In this document: piece by piece, positions 44,857 to 53,600 of the stretch
How positions within the stretch are numbered: the first letter of the stretch is position 1
Layout: the number at the start of each line of letters is the position of its first letter
From: Vibrio pacinii DSM 19139
GTDB taxonomy: Bacteria > Pseudomonadota > Gammaproteobacteria > Enterobacterales > Vibrionaceae
Direction: 5' to 3'
Assembly (NCBI RefSeq): GCF_000711795.1
Contig: NZ_KL543976.1
Location: forward strand, 124,001-188,000
Length of the DNA stretch: 64,000 nt
Position numbers and translations under genes: made by a program
The notes under the pieces: model-generated
Database searches by the model: none
Told to the model about the DNA's origin: nothing
What the model saw: only the letters and a program-made list of their open reading frames with translations

Positions 44857-45059
44857 TATAAAACCCTTAACGTAAAGTTGGAAAAACCGAAAAGAAACTG
44901 CGGATATTCTAGCACTTAAAAAAAACAATGATAGCCTTTAACGAGATTTTTACGTTTTTTATCGACTCAGATCAAATATCGCTATCAGTCGTCCATTTTT
45001 AACAATTTCTGTTACGTTATTCCTCAAGGTATTGGTGAGAATTTTATGCTAAAAACACG
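44857..45059. other. Intergenic upstream of the 25-residue peptide gene
   Basis: AT-rich; on the minus strand a TAGAAT -10-like box occurs near 44906-44911, a plausible promoter for the small gene. Nothing else is seen. Confidence 0.35.
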
Positions 45060-45311
45060 TCACTTCACTGTCACTTTACCACCAATAATTTTGTAGGCAG
45101 GCGTTCCGCGAACCAAGGTATCGCGTGCAAACTCAACCCCACAGTTAGGGCAAAAACAAGTGATTTCTGTGTAGTCTTCGACGATACGTTGTTTAAAACA
45201 TTTTACTAACGCCCCTTTACCGCCTTTTCGGTATTTAAACAGTTTGGTTTTACATTTTGCGCAGTAAATTTCAACGGTTTTAGTCGGTTGTTTCTTATTC
45301 GGCTTAGCCAA
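45060..45311 (-). CDS. Small zinc-ribbon protein
   Basis: An 83-residue protein with two CxxC pairs (YCAKCKTKLF and CFCPNCGVEF), expected to bind one zinc. It is lysine-rich at the N-terminus and basic overall, which fits binding to nucleic acid, but this is only inference. The start is TTG at 45311, with GGAG just upstream; the earlier in-frame start would overlap the SgrR-like gene by 31 bases. It begins 14 bases after that gene ends and is probably co-transcribed with it. Confidence 0.72.
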   Translation of the reverse strand: MAKPNKKQPTKTVEIYCAKCKTKLFKYRKGGKGALVKCFKQRIVEDYTEITCFCPNCGVEFARDTLVRGTPAYKIIGGKVTVK

Positions 45312-45325
45312 AGTCGCTCCAATAA

Positions 45326-47020
45326 TTACTGTTCTGTTGGCTCTGGTTTTACCCAAACCTTGCTAAAATCGAACCAGCCTAGCGCATTGCATTTTGCGTT
45401 TTGTAATGAACCACAATGATCTTTACTTACCCCTAACCAACAATGGAACATTGGGATAAGTTGTTTTTTCTCTACTAGTGATTGACCCAACAATTTGGCT
45501 GGAAATGGCGCATTTTCTGTTGCTTGCCACTGTTGAACGACTTGAGTCCAATAATTAAAATCTTGTTCACGGCTTAACGCTTCGATGTCACTGTAATTCA
45601 ATAGCCACCCTGCCAATGCGTCGTCTCGATTGGTGGCAATTCCCATCGGTTTAATCCAAATATCGACCTCTTCAGTGTTCTCTACTGTCAGTTCATATTT
45701 AATTAGCTGCACTGTTAATCCGTCTTGTTTCAATAGAGAATCGATCCCCTTGACTAAAGTTGGAAACATAGGATGTTGAGCATGATAAGCCACTGTCACT
45801 GTGCGATAGGCAGGTGGTGTCGCAACTCCTTTGCGGATATGGTGATACCAGCCCGGCTTCAATCCAAGTGCAGGCAATACGCCGAGCTCGACGATTTTGT
45901 CTTGCGGTAGTTGCTGGTAGAGGTTTAGGGAGTTTAATCGCTGACTAAAATAGTTGGCCCAATCATCTGATGCCGCTAATCCATTTTTTCTGTTCAGCAG
46001 CAATAGGGTACTGCCAGGATCAAGCGCTACCTCGTCGCTGTAATTAACAACTTCAGGTTTGATAGGTTTTGTTAAGCTTGGAAAAACCATCGATGAATAG
46101 GCTTCATCGATAACCCAAACTTCAACTCGGTCAAGCAGAGGCCTAAAGCCAAAGTAGCCGTCAAATGCTTGCAAAACCAGACGTTTATCGTCGTTTTGTA
46201 CGACTCTATACGGTCCGGTCCCGACAGGTGATAAATCAAAGTTCTCTGCCCTACGCTCTTCAGGTAGCACGATTTTGGCGCACGACTCTGCCAATAAAAG
46301 CGGTAATTTATAATCATCTAGGCTGAGATGAACATCAACAATCAAATGACCGGGAGTGTCGACTCGCTCAATATGGGAAAATAGTCGCTTATGTTTCAAT
46401 TTACTAAAACAATCAACAATCATCTCTGTTGTAAGCAAGTCTCCATTATGAAAACGGACACTTGGACGAATGTAGAAACGCCACTGACGCGGATTCAACA
46501 TTTCCCAGGTATGGGCCAGGTCAGGTTGCAGCATTTCTTGCTCATCAAGCTGGGTTAAGCCACTGAAGATCTGTTGGGCAATGTGCAGTTCAGAACGACG
46601 CATCTGAATACTTGGGTTGAGGTTAGTTAGCGGTCGATAATAGGGTAACCGCACTACCTGCTGCCCTTCTTGATGAACCACGCCAAGATAACTTTCAACC
46701 ACTTGCGCTAACTTGGCGCTGTCATTATCAAGTACTTTTAGCGCTTGACCAATTTTACCCTCTTCGAGATAACGACGAGCCAGCGCCTCACTCACATCTG
46801 AGCGACTACGCTTAAAAATCAATTGAGAGAGTTTGCCGCGACCTGGCGCTGGGTGCCACTCCAGCCAACCTTCTTCTTCCATTTTATTGAGAACAATGCG
46901 TGCGTTACGACGAGTACAAAATAAAATGCCGGTGATATCTTCTAGTTGCACACCACTGTCTTGGCCTTTGTAGTGTTCAAATAGGGTTTCAAATTGGACA
47001 CGTAAACGGGGACTGCTCAT
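45326..47020 (-). CDS. SgrR family transcriptional regulator with solute-binding domain
   Basis: A 564-residue protein: an N-terminal winged-helix DNA-binding domain (about 1-105, LRVQFETLFEHYKGQDSGVQLEDITGILFCTRRNARIVLNKM) fused to an SBP_bac_5 oligopeptide-binding-type domain (about 155-480) that senses a small molecule, as in E. coli SgrR (551 residues), which answers sugar-phosphate stress. I do not see an SgrS-like RNA or sugar-transport gene next to it. The partner zinc-ribbon gene downstream is not part of the E. coli system. Confidence 0.88.
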   Translation of the reverse strand: MSSPRLRVQFETLFEHYKGQDSGVQLEDITGILFCTRRNARIVLNKMEEEGWLEWHPAPGRGKLSQLIFKRSRSDVSEALARRYLEEGKIGQALKVLDNDSAKLAQVVESYLGVVHQEGQQVVRLPYYRPLTNLNPSIQMRRSELHIAQQIFSGLTQLDEQEMLQPDLAHTWEMLNPRQWRFYIRPSVRFHNGDLLTTEMIVDCFSKLKHKRLFSHIERVDTPGHLIVDVHLSLDDYKLPLLLAESCAKIVLPEERRAENFDLSPVGTGPYRVVQNDDKRLVLQAFDGYFGFRPLLDRVEVWVIDEAYSSMVFPSLTKPIKPEVVNYSDEVALDPGSTLLLLNRKNGLAASDDWANYFSQRLNSLNLYQQLPQDKIVELGVLPALGLKPGWYHHIRKGVATPPAYRTVTVAYHAQHPMFPTLVKGIDSLLKQDGLTVQLIKYELTVENTEEVDIWIKPMGIATNRDDALAGWLLNYSDIEALSREQDFNYWTQVVQQWQATENAPFPAKLLGQSLVEKKQLIPMFHCWLGVSKDHCGSLQNAKCNALGWFDFSKVWVKPEPTEQ

Positions 47021-47097
47021 AAAGAGGAAATCTCAATTGATATACTATGAGTTTAATTTTCCCCGTTTAGATGATGTTGATCAAGTGCTGTCGAAGA

Positions 47098-47331
47098 TTA
47101 TTGTATCTTGAGCCCAATTTGAGTGGCGAGTTCGTTTAATTGCTGTTCATTATCAAGTTTGATCGACCAAGTGGTTTCACTGCCATGGGCAGCAATGACA
47201 TTGGCGCCACGTCCAATTAGAGATAATGCATCGATTTGAGCTTGTAAAGACACCATGTGTGCACCGTCAAGCTTGATAACGACCTCATGCGCAGAGGCAA
47301 TCACCTTTCCACCGCTAAATGGAATAATCAT
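47098..47331 (-). CDS. Small conserved Vibrio protein (likely DUF3389)
   Basis: A 77-residue soluble protein without signals (IIPFSGGKVIASAHEVVIKL at the start). I assign it to DUF3389 from memory; function unknown. It overlaps the thioesterase gene by 4 bases, so the two are translationally coupled, with the thioesterase first. Confidence 0.78.
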   Translation of the reverse strand: MIIPFSGGKVIASAHEVVIKLDGAHMVSLQAQIDALSLIGRGANVIAAHGSETTWSIKLDNEQQLNELATQIGLKIQ

Positions 47332-47780
47332 ACTGCCGCCGCCATTGTAGATGCCGATTTTTTGTGTTTTTTGATTGCGATGGTTAATCGACTAGTGCAG
47401 ACGAGTCGTCCACGTTCATCTGTGATGTTGATTTGCCACACTTGTGTGGACACGCCCAGATGAATAGGTTTGGCAGTTCCAATTACTTTACCACTGCGCA
47501 TCGAGCGGACATGGTTGGCATTGATATCAAGCCCTACGCAATAGCTGTCTTTATCGACACAGAAGTTGGCAGCTAAAGACCCCAGCGTTTCGGCCAGTAC
47601 AACCGATGCTCCACCATGTAACATACCTAAAGGTTGGTGAGTAAACGAACAGACGGGCATGGTGGCCGAAATATAATCGTCACCAACGTCACTGTAGATG
47701 ATGTTTAGGTGTTCAATAAGGGTATTTTTAGAGGTTTGATTGAGCGCGTCTAAGTCAATCGGTCGTTTCCAAATAGTCAT
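47328..47780 (-). CDS. Hotdog-fold acyl-CoA thioesterase (YdiI/PaaI-like)
   Basis: A 150-residue hotdog-fold thioesterase. The segment QPLGMLHGGASVVLAETLGSLAAN is the characteristic catalytic helix region with His-Gly-Gly and Glu as in YdiI (MenI) and EntH. Hydrolyses an acyl- or aroyl-CoA; the substrate cannot be decided. A short basic tail (KKHKKSAS) ends the protein. Divergent from the M48 protease gene. Confidence 0.85.
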   Translation of the reverse strand: MTIWKRPIDLDALNQTSKNTLIEHLNIIYSDVGDDYISATMPVCSFTHQPLGMLHGGASVVLAETLGSLAANFCVDKDSYCVGLDINANHVRSMRSGKVIGTAKPIHLGVSTQVWQINITDERGRLVCTSRLTIAIKKHKKSASTMAAAV

Positions 47781-47872
47781 CTTGTTTCTCGTTGCTATCT
47801 TCAGTTAACAAGGATTGTAACCTAATGTTATCATTGACCCATTGTCAAATTGCACTGGAAACGGAGAATTCA

Positions 47873-48658
47873 ATGCAAATCTGGTTAAAGATGACCACCA
47901 TCGCCGCGTCATTGGCGATCGCGGCGTGTACTTCGTCTCCTACGGGGCGTCATCAATTATTGTTATTTTCGAACTCCGATATGAACAGTTTAGGCGCGCA
48001 ATCATTTGAACAGATGAAGCAGCAGCAAGCCGTGAGTCAAGATGAACATAAAAATGCTTATGTACAGTGTGTGGCGCACTCGATCACTCAACATGTGCCT
48101 CAGTTACCCGGATTTACGAGTTGGGAAGTGGTGGTTTTTGATAGTGAACAAGTCAATGCGTTTGCGCTGCCCGGTGGCAAAATTGGCGTTTACACGGGGC
48201 TTCTTGATGTGGCGGTAAATCAAGACCAACTCGCGACGGTGATTGGGCACGAAATTGCCCATGTTTTAGCGGATCATAGTAATGAGCGCCTATCACAGTC
48301 GCAATTGGCCAATGCAGGCTTACAGCTAACCAATATCGCATTAGGGTCTACTGAATATGCACAATATCGTAATGTCACTATGTCTGCGTTGGGGCTTGGT
48401 TTGCAATATGGAGTGCTGATGCCATATGGTCGGACGCAAGAGTCAGAAGCGGATATTGTTGGCCTTGAGTTGATGGCTAAGTCGGGCTTCGATCCTAAGC
48501 AAAGTATTGAGTTATGGAAGAACATGGCCAAAGCATCAGGCGGAAGTCAGCCCCCAGAACTATTGTCTACTCACCCATCGCACCGAACTCGTATTCAAGA
48601 CTTATCGGCCAAGATTAACGCGTTGCCAAATTACAACGTACCAAGACCCAAATGCTAA
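47873..48658 (+). CDS. M48 family metalloprotease lipoprotein (LoiP/YcaL-like)
   Basis: A 261-residue lipoprotein with a lipobox IAAC (Cys19) and a zinc protease domain with the HEIAH motif (VIGHEIAHVLADHSNER) and a downstream SEAD third-ligand motif (RTQESEADIVGLELM). E. coli relatives LoiP and YcaL degrade misfolded outer-membrane proteins. The ATG at 47873 has GGAG six bases upstream; the frame is open to 47792 but would add 27 residues before the signal peptide. A terminator follows. Confidence 0.92.
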   Translation: MQIWLKMTTIAASLAIAACTSSPTGRHQLLLFSNSDMNSLGAQSFEQMKQQQAVSQDEHKNAYVQCVAHSITQHVPQLPGFTSWEVVVFDSEQVNAFALPGGKIGVYTGLLDVAVNQDQLATVIGHEIAHVLADHSNERLSQSQLANAGLQLTNIALGSTEYAQYRNVTMSALGLGLQYGVLMPYGRTQESEADIVGLELMAKSGFDPKQSIELWKNMAKASGGSQPPELLSTHPSHRTRIQDLSAKINALPNYNVPRPKC

Positions 48659-48671
48659 ATCAGTTAAAATC

Positions 48672-48699
48672 AAAAAAGGGAACCTCGGTTCCCTTTTTT
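48672..48699. terminator. Bidirectional intrinsic terminator
   Basis: Arms AAAAAAGGGAACC and GGTTCCCTTTTTT with a two-base loop, between the converging M48 and M50 genes. Confidence 0.9.
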
Positions 48700-48721
48700 A
48701 CATTCTGCAATCAACTCACGA

Positions 48722-49804
48722 CTAGGTGCCAAGAATTAACAGAGGTAAGCGCAAAAGTTCATCGCCAGTTGAAGCAAAGAACCAAATAATACTAATTAAG
48801 CCAGCCACAAGACCGACGTACCAGATTGCTGAAATAATTTGACCATACCTGTCTAAAGGTAATAGATGGCTGTGGTGGCGTCCTCTCCATTCAATGACGA
48901 CTTCTAACATCCCCATAATCAACAAAAAGCCAAACAGTGTTAAGCCCAATGAATAGCTCAGTACAACGCCGCCTGCCGCCGCTGCGGTGCACAAAGCAAT
49001 ACCAGCAATGCTGTTCATTGAAAAACTAATGCTCTTTAAAATATGGCCCCCATCAAGCGGTAGGATTGGCAATAGATTAAACAGATTGAGAAAGGCATTA
49101 AATACCGCAAGACCGGCAAAGAACATCTCACCAGTGACTAAATAAGCCACCAGCAAAAAGATCGATAAGATCAAACCAAACATCGGGCCCATAATCGAAA
49201 TAACTACGTCTTGCCAGCGGGTATTTATTTTCTCATCGCTCAGAGCCAATCCGCCCAGAAATGGCACTAAGTAAATTCCTTTCGTTTTCATACCAAAGTA
49301 TTTCATCGCTCGCACGTGGCCATATTCGTGAAACACCAAACAAGCAATCAATGCTAAGGCAAATTGAAACGAGAATAACCATGAATATGCCGCCAAACTG
49401 GCAGAAGCAAGTACCACTTTTATCAGTTTGGCACTTTTAAGCGCTTTCATACCCAGAGAAACCAAACCAATTAGACTGAATTTGCGCTCAGGCGTTGGTG
49501 GGTTAAATGGCACTTGTTGCTCGATATCTTTACTGTTTCGCTGCCCAGATAGAATGGTTTCACCATTGACGGTTGCGACAAATTCTAGTGAGAACGGTTG
49601 CCATACTAAGCGCGTCTCTAAACGACAGTTCAGTTCTTTATCACCGCTTAACAATGAAAACTGATGCTCAGTTTGCGCTTGGCGATCTGAATCGGCGTCA
49701 AGCTGAGAAACCAATTGGTTATCCCAATAGAGTTGTTGCCAGCCGGCAAGCGAGCCTTCTAAGCGTAATGGCTTGCCTAACAAATCGATGGAGAGTAATT
49801 GCAA
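48722..49804 (-). CDS. M50 site-2 protease family membrane protein
   Basis: A 360-residue membrane protein. A soluble N-terminal domain (about 1-110, Trp/Gln-rich) is followed by about six membrane helices. The zinc motif HEYGH (His159, Glu160, His163) lies in the second helix, and the second ligand motif NLLPILPLDGGH near residue 250, so all metal ligands of a site-2 protease are present. Substrate unknown: the usual targets are membrane-anchored anti-sigma factors or regulators. No PDZ domain is seen. Stand-alone gene. Confidence 0.88.
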   Translation of the reverse strand: MQLLSIDLLGKPLRLEGSLAGWQQLYWDNQLVSQLDADSDRQAQTEHQFSLLSGDKELNCRLETRLVWQPFSLEFVATVNGETILSGQRNSKDIEQQVPFNPPTPERKFSLIGLVSLGMKALKSAKLIKVVLASASLAAYSWLFSFQFALALIACLVFHEYGHVRAMKYFGMKTKGIYLVPFLGGLALSDEKINTRWQDVVISIMGPMFGLILSIFLLVAYLVTGEMFFAGLAVFNAFLNLFNLLPILPLDGGHILKSISFSMNSIAGIALCTAAAAGGVVLSYSLGLTLFGFLLIMGMLEVVIEWRGRHHSHLLPLDRYGQIISAIWYVGLVAGLISIIWFFASTGDELLRLPLLILGT

Positions 49805-49999
49805 CTTATTGACCTATTAATTTGATATAACAACGCTGCAGATTATGCCTACCAAGTCTAAGCAGGTAAAGTAAATGGTCACTGCGTGACGTTGTCACTC
49901 TTGTTAACCCTATGAATCGTATGATTTTGTTTGCTTTTTAATCGACGGGTGGATAATAGGCTTTTTTATGCTGTTAATGGGGTGCAAATGAGTAAAGCC

Positions 50000-50042
50000 C
50001 TTTATTTTCGGAAGATAAAGTGCATAATAACCGCCGTTATTA
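50000..50042. repeat. Two adjacent inverted repeats upstream of phnA
   Basis: The first has arms of ten bases at 50000-50009 and 50011-50020 (CTTTATTTTC/GAAGATAAAG, one G-U pair). The second, 50025-50042, has arms TAATAAC/GTTATTA. Both lie in the 263-base region before phnA and could be operator sites. Confidence 0.35.
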
Positions 50043-50067
50043 ATACCTTAAGAAATGTGAGTCCATT

Positions 50068-50625
50068 ATGTCTTCTGAAGCAACTATGCTAGAACGCTGC
50101 CAATCAAAATGTGAACTATGTGCTGCTGAAGCACCATTAACGGCATTTGCTGTTCCTCCGCACAGCCATGTGACAGTAGATTACGCGATTATGGTTTGTG
50201 ATAAATGTTTGGGCGAGATTGAAGATCCGCAAGACATTAACCATTGGCGCTGCCTTAACGATAGCATGTGGAGCCAAGTACCTGCGGTACAGGTCACGGC
50301 TTGGCGCCAACTGACTCGCTTAAACAGTGAAACTTGGGCGCAAGACGCGCTAGACATAATGTACATGGAAGAAGATCAAATGAACTGGGCAATGACGGGG
50401 ATGTCTGCTGACGACAAACCATTCGATTGCAACGGCGTTGAACTTAAAAAAGGTGACGACGTAACGGTAATCAAAGACCTGCCAGTGAAAGGTACTAACC
50501 AAGTTATCAAGCAAGGTACGGTTATCCGTGGTATCAGCATCGGTAATGATCCTAAGTTGGTTTCAGGTAAAGCCAATGGCGGTCAGTCTATGTACGTGAT
50601 TGCTGAGTTTACTCGTAAGAAGTAA
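50068..50625 (+). CDS. phnA: PhnA family zinc-ribbon protein
   Basis: A 185-residue cytoplasmic protein: N-terminal zinc ribbon (CELC and CDKC pairs, residues about 16-50), a middle helical region rich in Trp, and the C-terminal PhnA domain (about 118-185, FDCNGVELKKGDDVTVIKDLPVKG). The name refers to phosphonate metabolism but E. coli PhnA (YjdM) is not needed for that, and its role is unknown. No other phn genes are in the window. A bidirectional terminator follows. Confidence 0.88.
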   Translation: MSSEATMLERCQSKCELCAAEAPLTAFAVPPHSHVTVDYAIMVCDKCLGEIEDPQDINHWRCLNDSMWSQVPAVQVTAWRQLTRLNSETWAQDALDIMYMEEDQMNWAMTGMSADDKPFDCNGVELKKGDDVTVIKDLPVKGTNQVIKQGTVIRGISIGNDPKLVSGKANGGQSMYVIAEFTRKK

Positions 50626-50651
50626 CTTCTTGCTGAACTAAATCGAGTATT

Positions 50652-50681
50652 AAAAAAAGCGCTCACTCAAGAGCGCTTTTT
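50652..50681. terminator. Bidirectional intrinsic terminator
   Basis: Arms AAAAAGCGCTC and GAGCGCTTTTT with a six-base loop, shared by phnA and the converging pullulanase gene. Confidence 0.9.
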
Positions 50682-50699
50682 GTTTGCTGTTTCATCAGC

Positions 50700-53600
50700 T
50701 TATTTTACCAGTAACAGTCTACCCGTTATGGCTGGAAGCGAAATCTGGTTACCAGTATCAGTCAGATCAATCACCTCGCCACTGAGCAAATCGACCAGAT
50801 GCGTTGTGGTTTTCAAGCGCGATAAATCAATCGTCAATGTGCGTGGTGTATCTGCGGTATTGAGCGCGTAGATAATTTGTTGACTGCTGTTGACCTTTAA
50901 GTCGGCGTAAAGCGCGTCATCAAGCCAAAGATTGCGGCGTTCACCAGCATAAAGCGCTGGATATTGGCTGCGTATCTCCATCAATTTGCTTAGATAAGCC
51001 TTCAATTCCGCCTGTTCCGGACTAAGTGTACTTGTTGTCACCCCCTCGATTTTAGCGCTCGAACGTGCAACGTGATCATCACATAGCCCTTGGTCAACAC
51101 AATCAGTGCTGACTTTCGCGGCAAAGTTTGCGACTTCGTCACCAATCTCTTCACCGTAGTAAAGTGTAATTGGCCCTGAATAGGCAGCAAGAAAACTATA
51201 AGCGGCTTTGTGGCGTTTTGCATAATCACCCAGTTGACCACGTTGAATTAAGTCGCCTAGACGCACTAAGTCATGATTACCGATCATTAGATTTGGCATT
51301 GCATGATAAGGCGAATTAGATCGACTATTCCAACTGGCATCTAGCGCACGAGCGTTACCTTTAACGCCCGACTCTTCAACTGCCAGTGCTTGAACTAATC
51401 CATAACGAAGCGGAAAGTTAAACGCCGATGCTAAACCTGGTGCACTATCGCTGCCATATATTGTACGGGTAATTTCGTCAGCGCCGCTCCAAGCCTCACC
51501 GACCATATACCCTAGCGTTCCCCACTCTTTACCGGCAACCAAGTTGTCATTTGCAGCCTTTTCTACCGCATTATGAATGTTACGCCAGCTTTCTAGGGGC
51601 AATTGATAGGCTTGATCCAGTCGCCACCCATCGATAGCGAACTGCTCAATCCAGTAAGTTGCGACCTCAGTAAAGAAAGCCTCACTGTCTTGGTTGGGAT
51701 AAGTAACATATTGTCCTGGGTAACCTTGCTTGGATGTTAGTGAAGGTAACTTACCTGTTGGAGAGGCTTTAACACCATTGATATGTGTATGGCCAAACAC
51801 GCCGTCAAGCAATACGTATAGACCTTTGGCATGGGCTTTATCAATCAGTTCTTTTAACTGCTCGTTGGTGCCAAATTTAGGGTCAACGTTGAAGTAGTCA
51901 CAAGCAAAGTAGCCTGTTGCATCAAGCTTATCATCAGTCCCTTGACCTGCACATGAATCAAACACTGGCGTTAACCAGAGTGCATTCATATTAAGATTCG
52001 CAATATAATCTAAACTGTCGATGACTCCTTGCAAGTCGCCATTGTGGTGCGAATTGCCATAACCAACACCATAATCATGATTAGGGTCACTATCGACGAA
52101 CGATTCCAACATCACTTGGTAAATGCGTAGGTCACAAGCACGGTTATTATCGGCGTAACAACCATAATCAAGTTGACTATCAACCACTTCTAACCCCAAC
52201 GATGTTACTTGGTTGGCATCGAGGATAAATTGATAAACGCCCTGATCAGTAATCGTGATCTGGATATTACCGTTACCTGCGTCTTGCATACTTACCATCC
52301 CCTGGGTCGTTGCAAATGCAGTAAAGCCTAAGTTGACGCTACTCCAATCCTCTGATGCAAGCTTAAACTCATACGTCCCAGGAGTGAAATAGCCATTAAA
52401 GGTATAAAGACCATCACCGCTGTAGACCATCTCATTATCTGTGCTCCAGCCATTCATTGAACCGCGAACATAGACGTTAGTATTGCCGTAGGGTGCAACA
52501 TCAACTGGTTCTGTGCTGCTAGTTAGCCCCTCACCTTGCGTACCATTTTGCGGTTGTACGAACACGGCTGCCGTTAAGGCTGGTACCGTAAAGGTGCTAT
52601 TGTTGAATGTTGCCTGCTTAACTTGTGGATCATCTGAATTAAGCTGAGCACTATGCAGCTCAAAACTTTGCGCCCCAGCCACCGTCAATTGTTGCGATGA
52701 AGTGTTAGCATTGATGATGACCATGATCGCATCGTTATTGTCATCAAGATCCGCACCGACAGAAACACCATCATTGACTGACATCGCAATCAATCCCGGT
52801 AACGCTTGATTGCCAGTGTTGTGGAAACGCACTCGATCGATCACTTCTTGCTCTGTGATCAGCTTTAGTAGAGGTGTCGAGGCACGAACCTGTAACAACG
52901 TCTTGAACGCGCTGTCTGTCCACTCGATATCGGTGGCAGAAGCAACGGTGTTAGGGTTTTTGATGACGGATTGGATAGCGCTCCAATTGGCTTGGTCTTT
53001 ATCCGCTCGTGGTAAACCGATGTTCCAGTTATTGGACTGTTTACTGAAATCGACTTTGTTGTACCAATCTCCGCTGTCATAGCTGTCACGCTCCATCGAT
53101 TTCGAGCGTAATAACTCAGAGCCCATATGCAAGAAAGGCACCCCTTGGCCAAGCATGACAGTTGATAGACCAACGATCTGCATTCTTGCTCGGTCCGCAG
53201 GGCTAACCTCAGCGGCGGCTTTATATTGGTTGAAATCCCACAATGTTTGGTTATCGTGTTTCGATACATAGTTGATCGACTCTTGAGGATCGAGAGTGTA
53301 AGCCGCGCCTTGTCCACCATATTGATAGTCTCGGCCATACACAACGCTGCCACTGTAGGTTTCAAGTGGATAGTTTTGTAAATTACCCGCCATACCATAA
53401 CGGATCAGATCCATTTTCGATTTTAACGCATCATCAAAGCGGTTGCCTGCATTCGCAAAACCTGGAGTTTTCAGCAGCGCATCACCACTGTCGAATGGAC
53501 CGCCACCACGAACACCATCGCGCAGTCGATCGTTATAGGTACCGATCCCCGTTCCTGCCATTGGCCATTGTGTTGCGTTCTCGCCACGTTGGCCGTTGGC

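Noticed and set aside
52865..53398. A 177-codon frame inside the amylopullulanase on the same strand
   Set aside because: It lies in another reading frame of a gene whose own frame encodes a complete GH13 domain.
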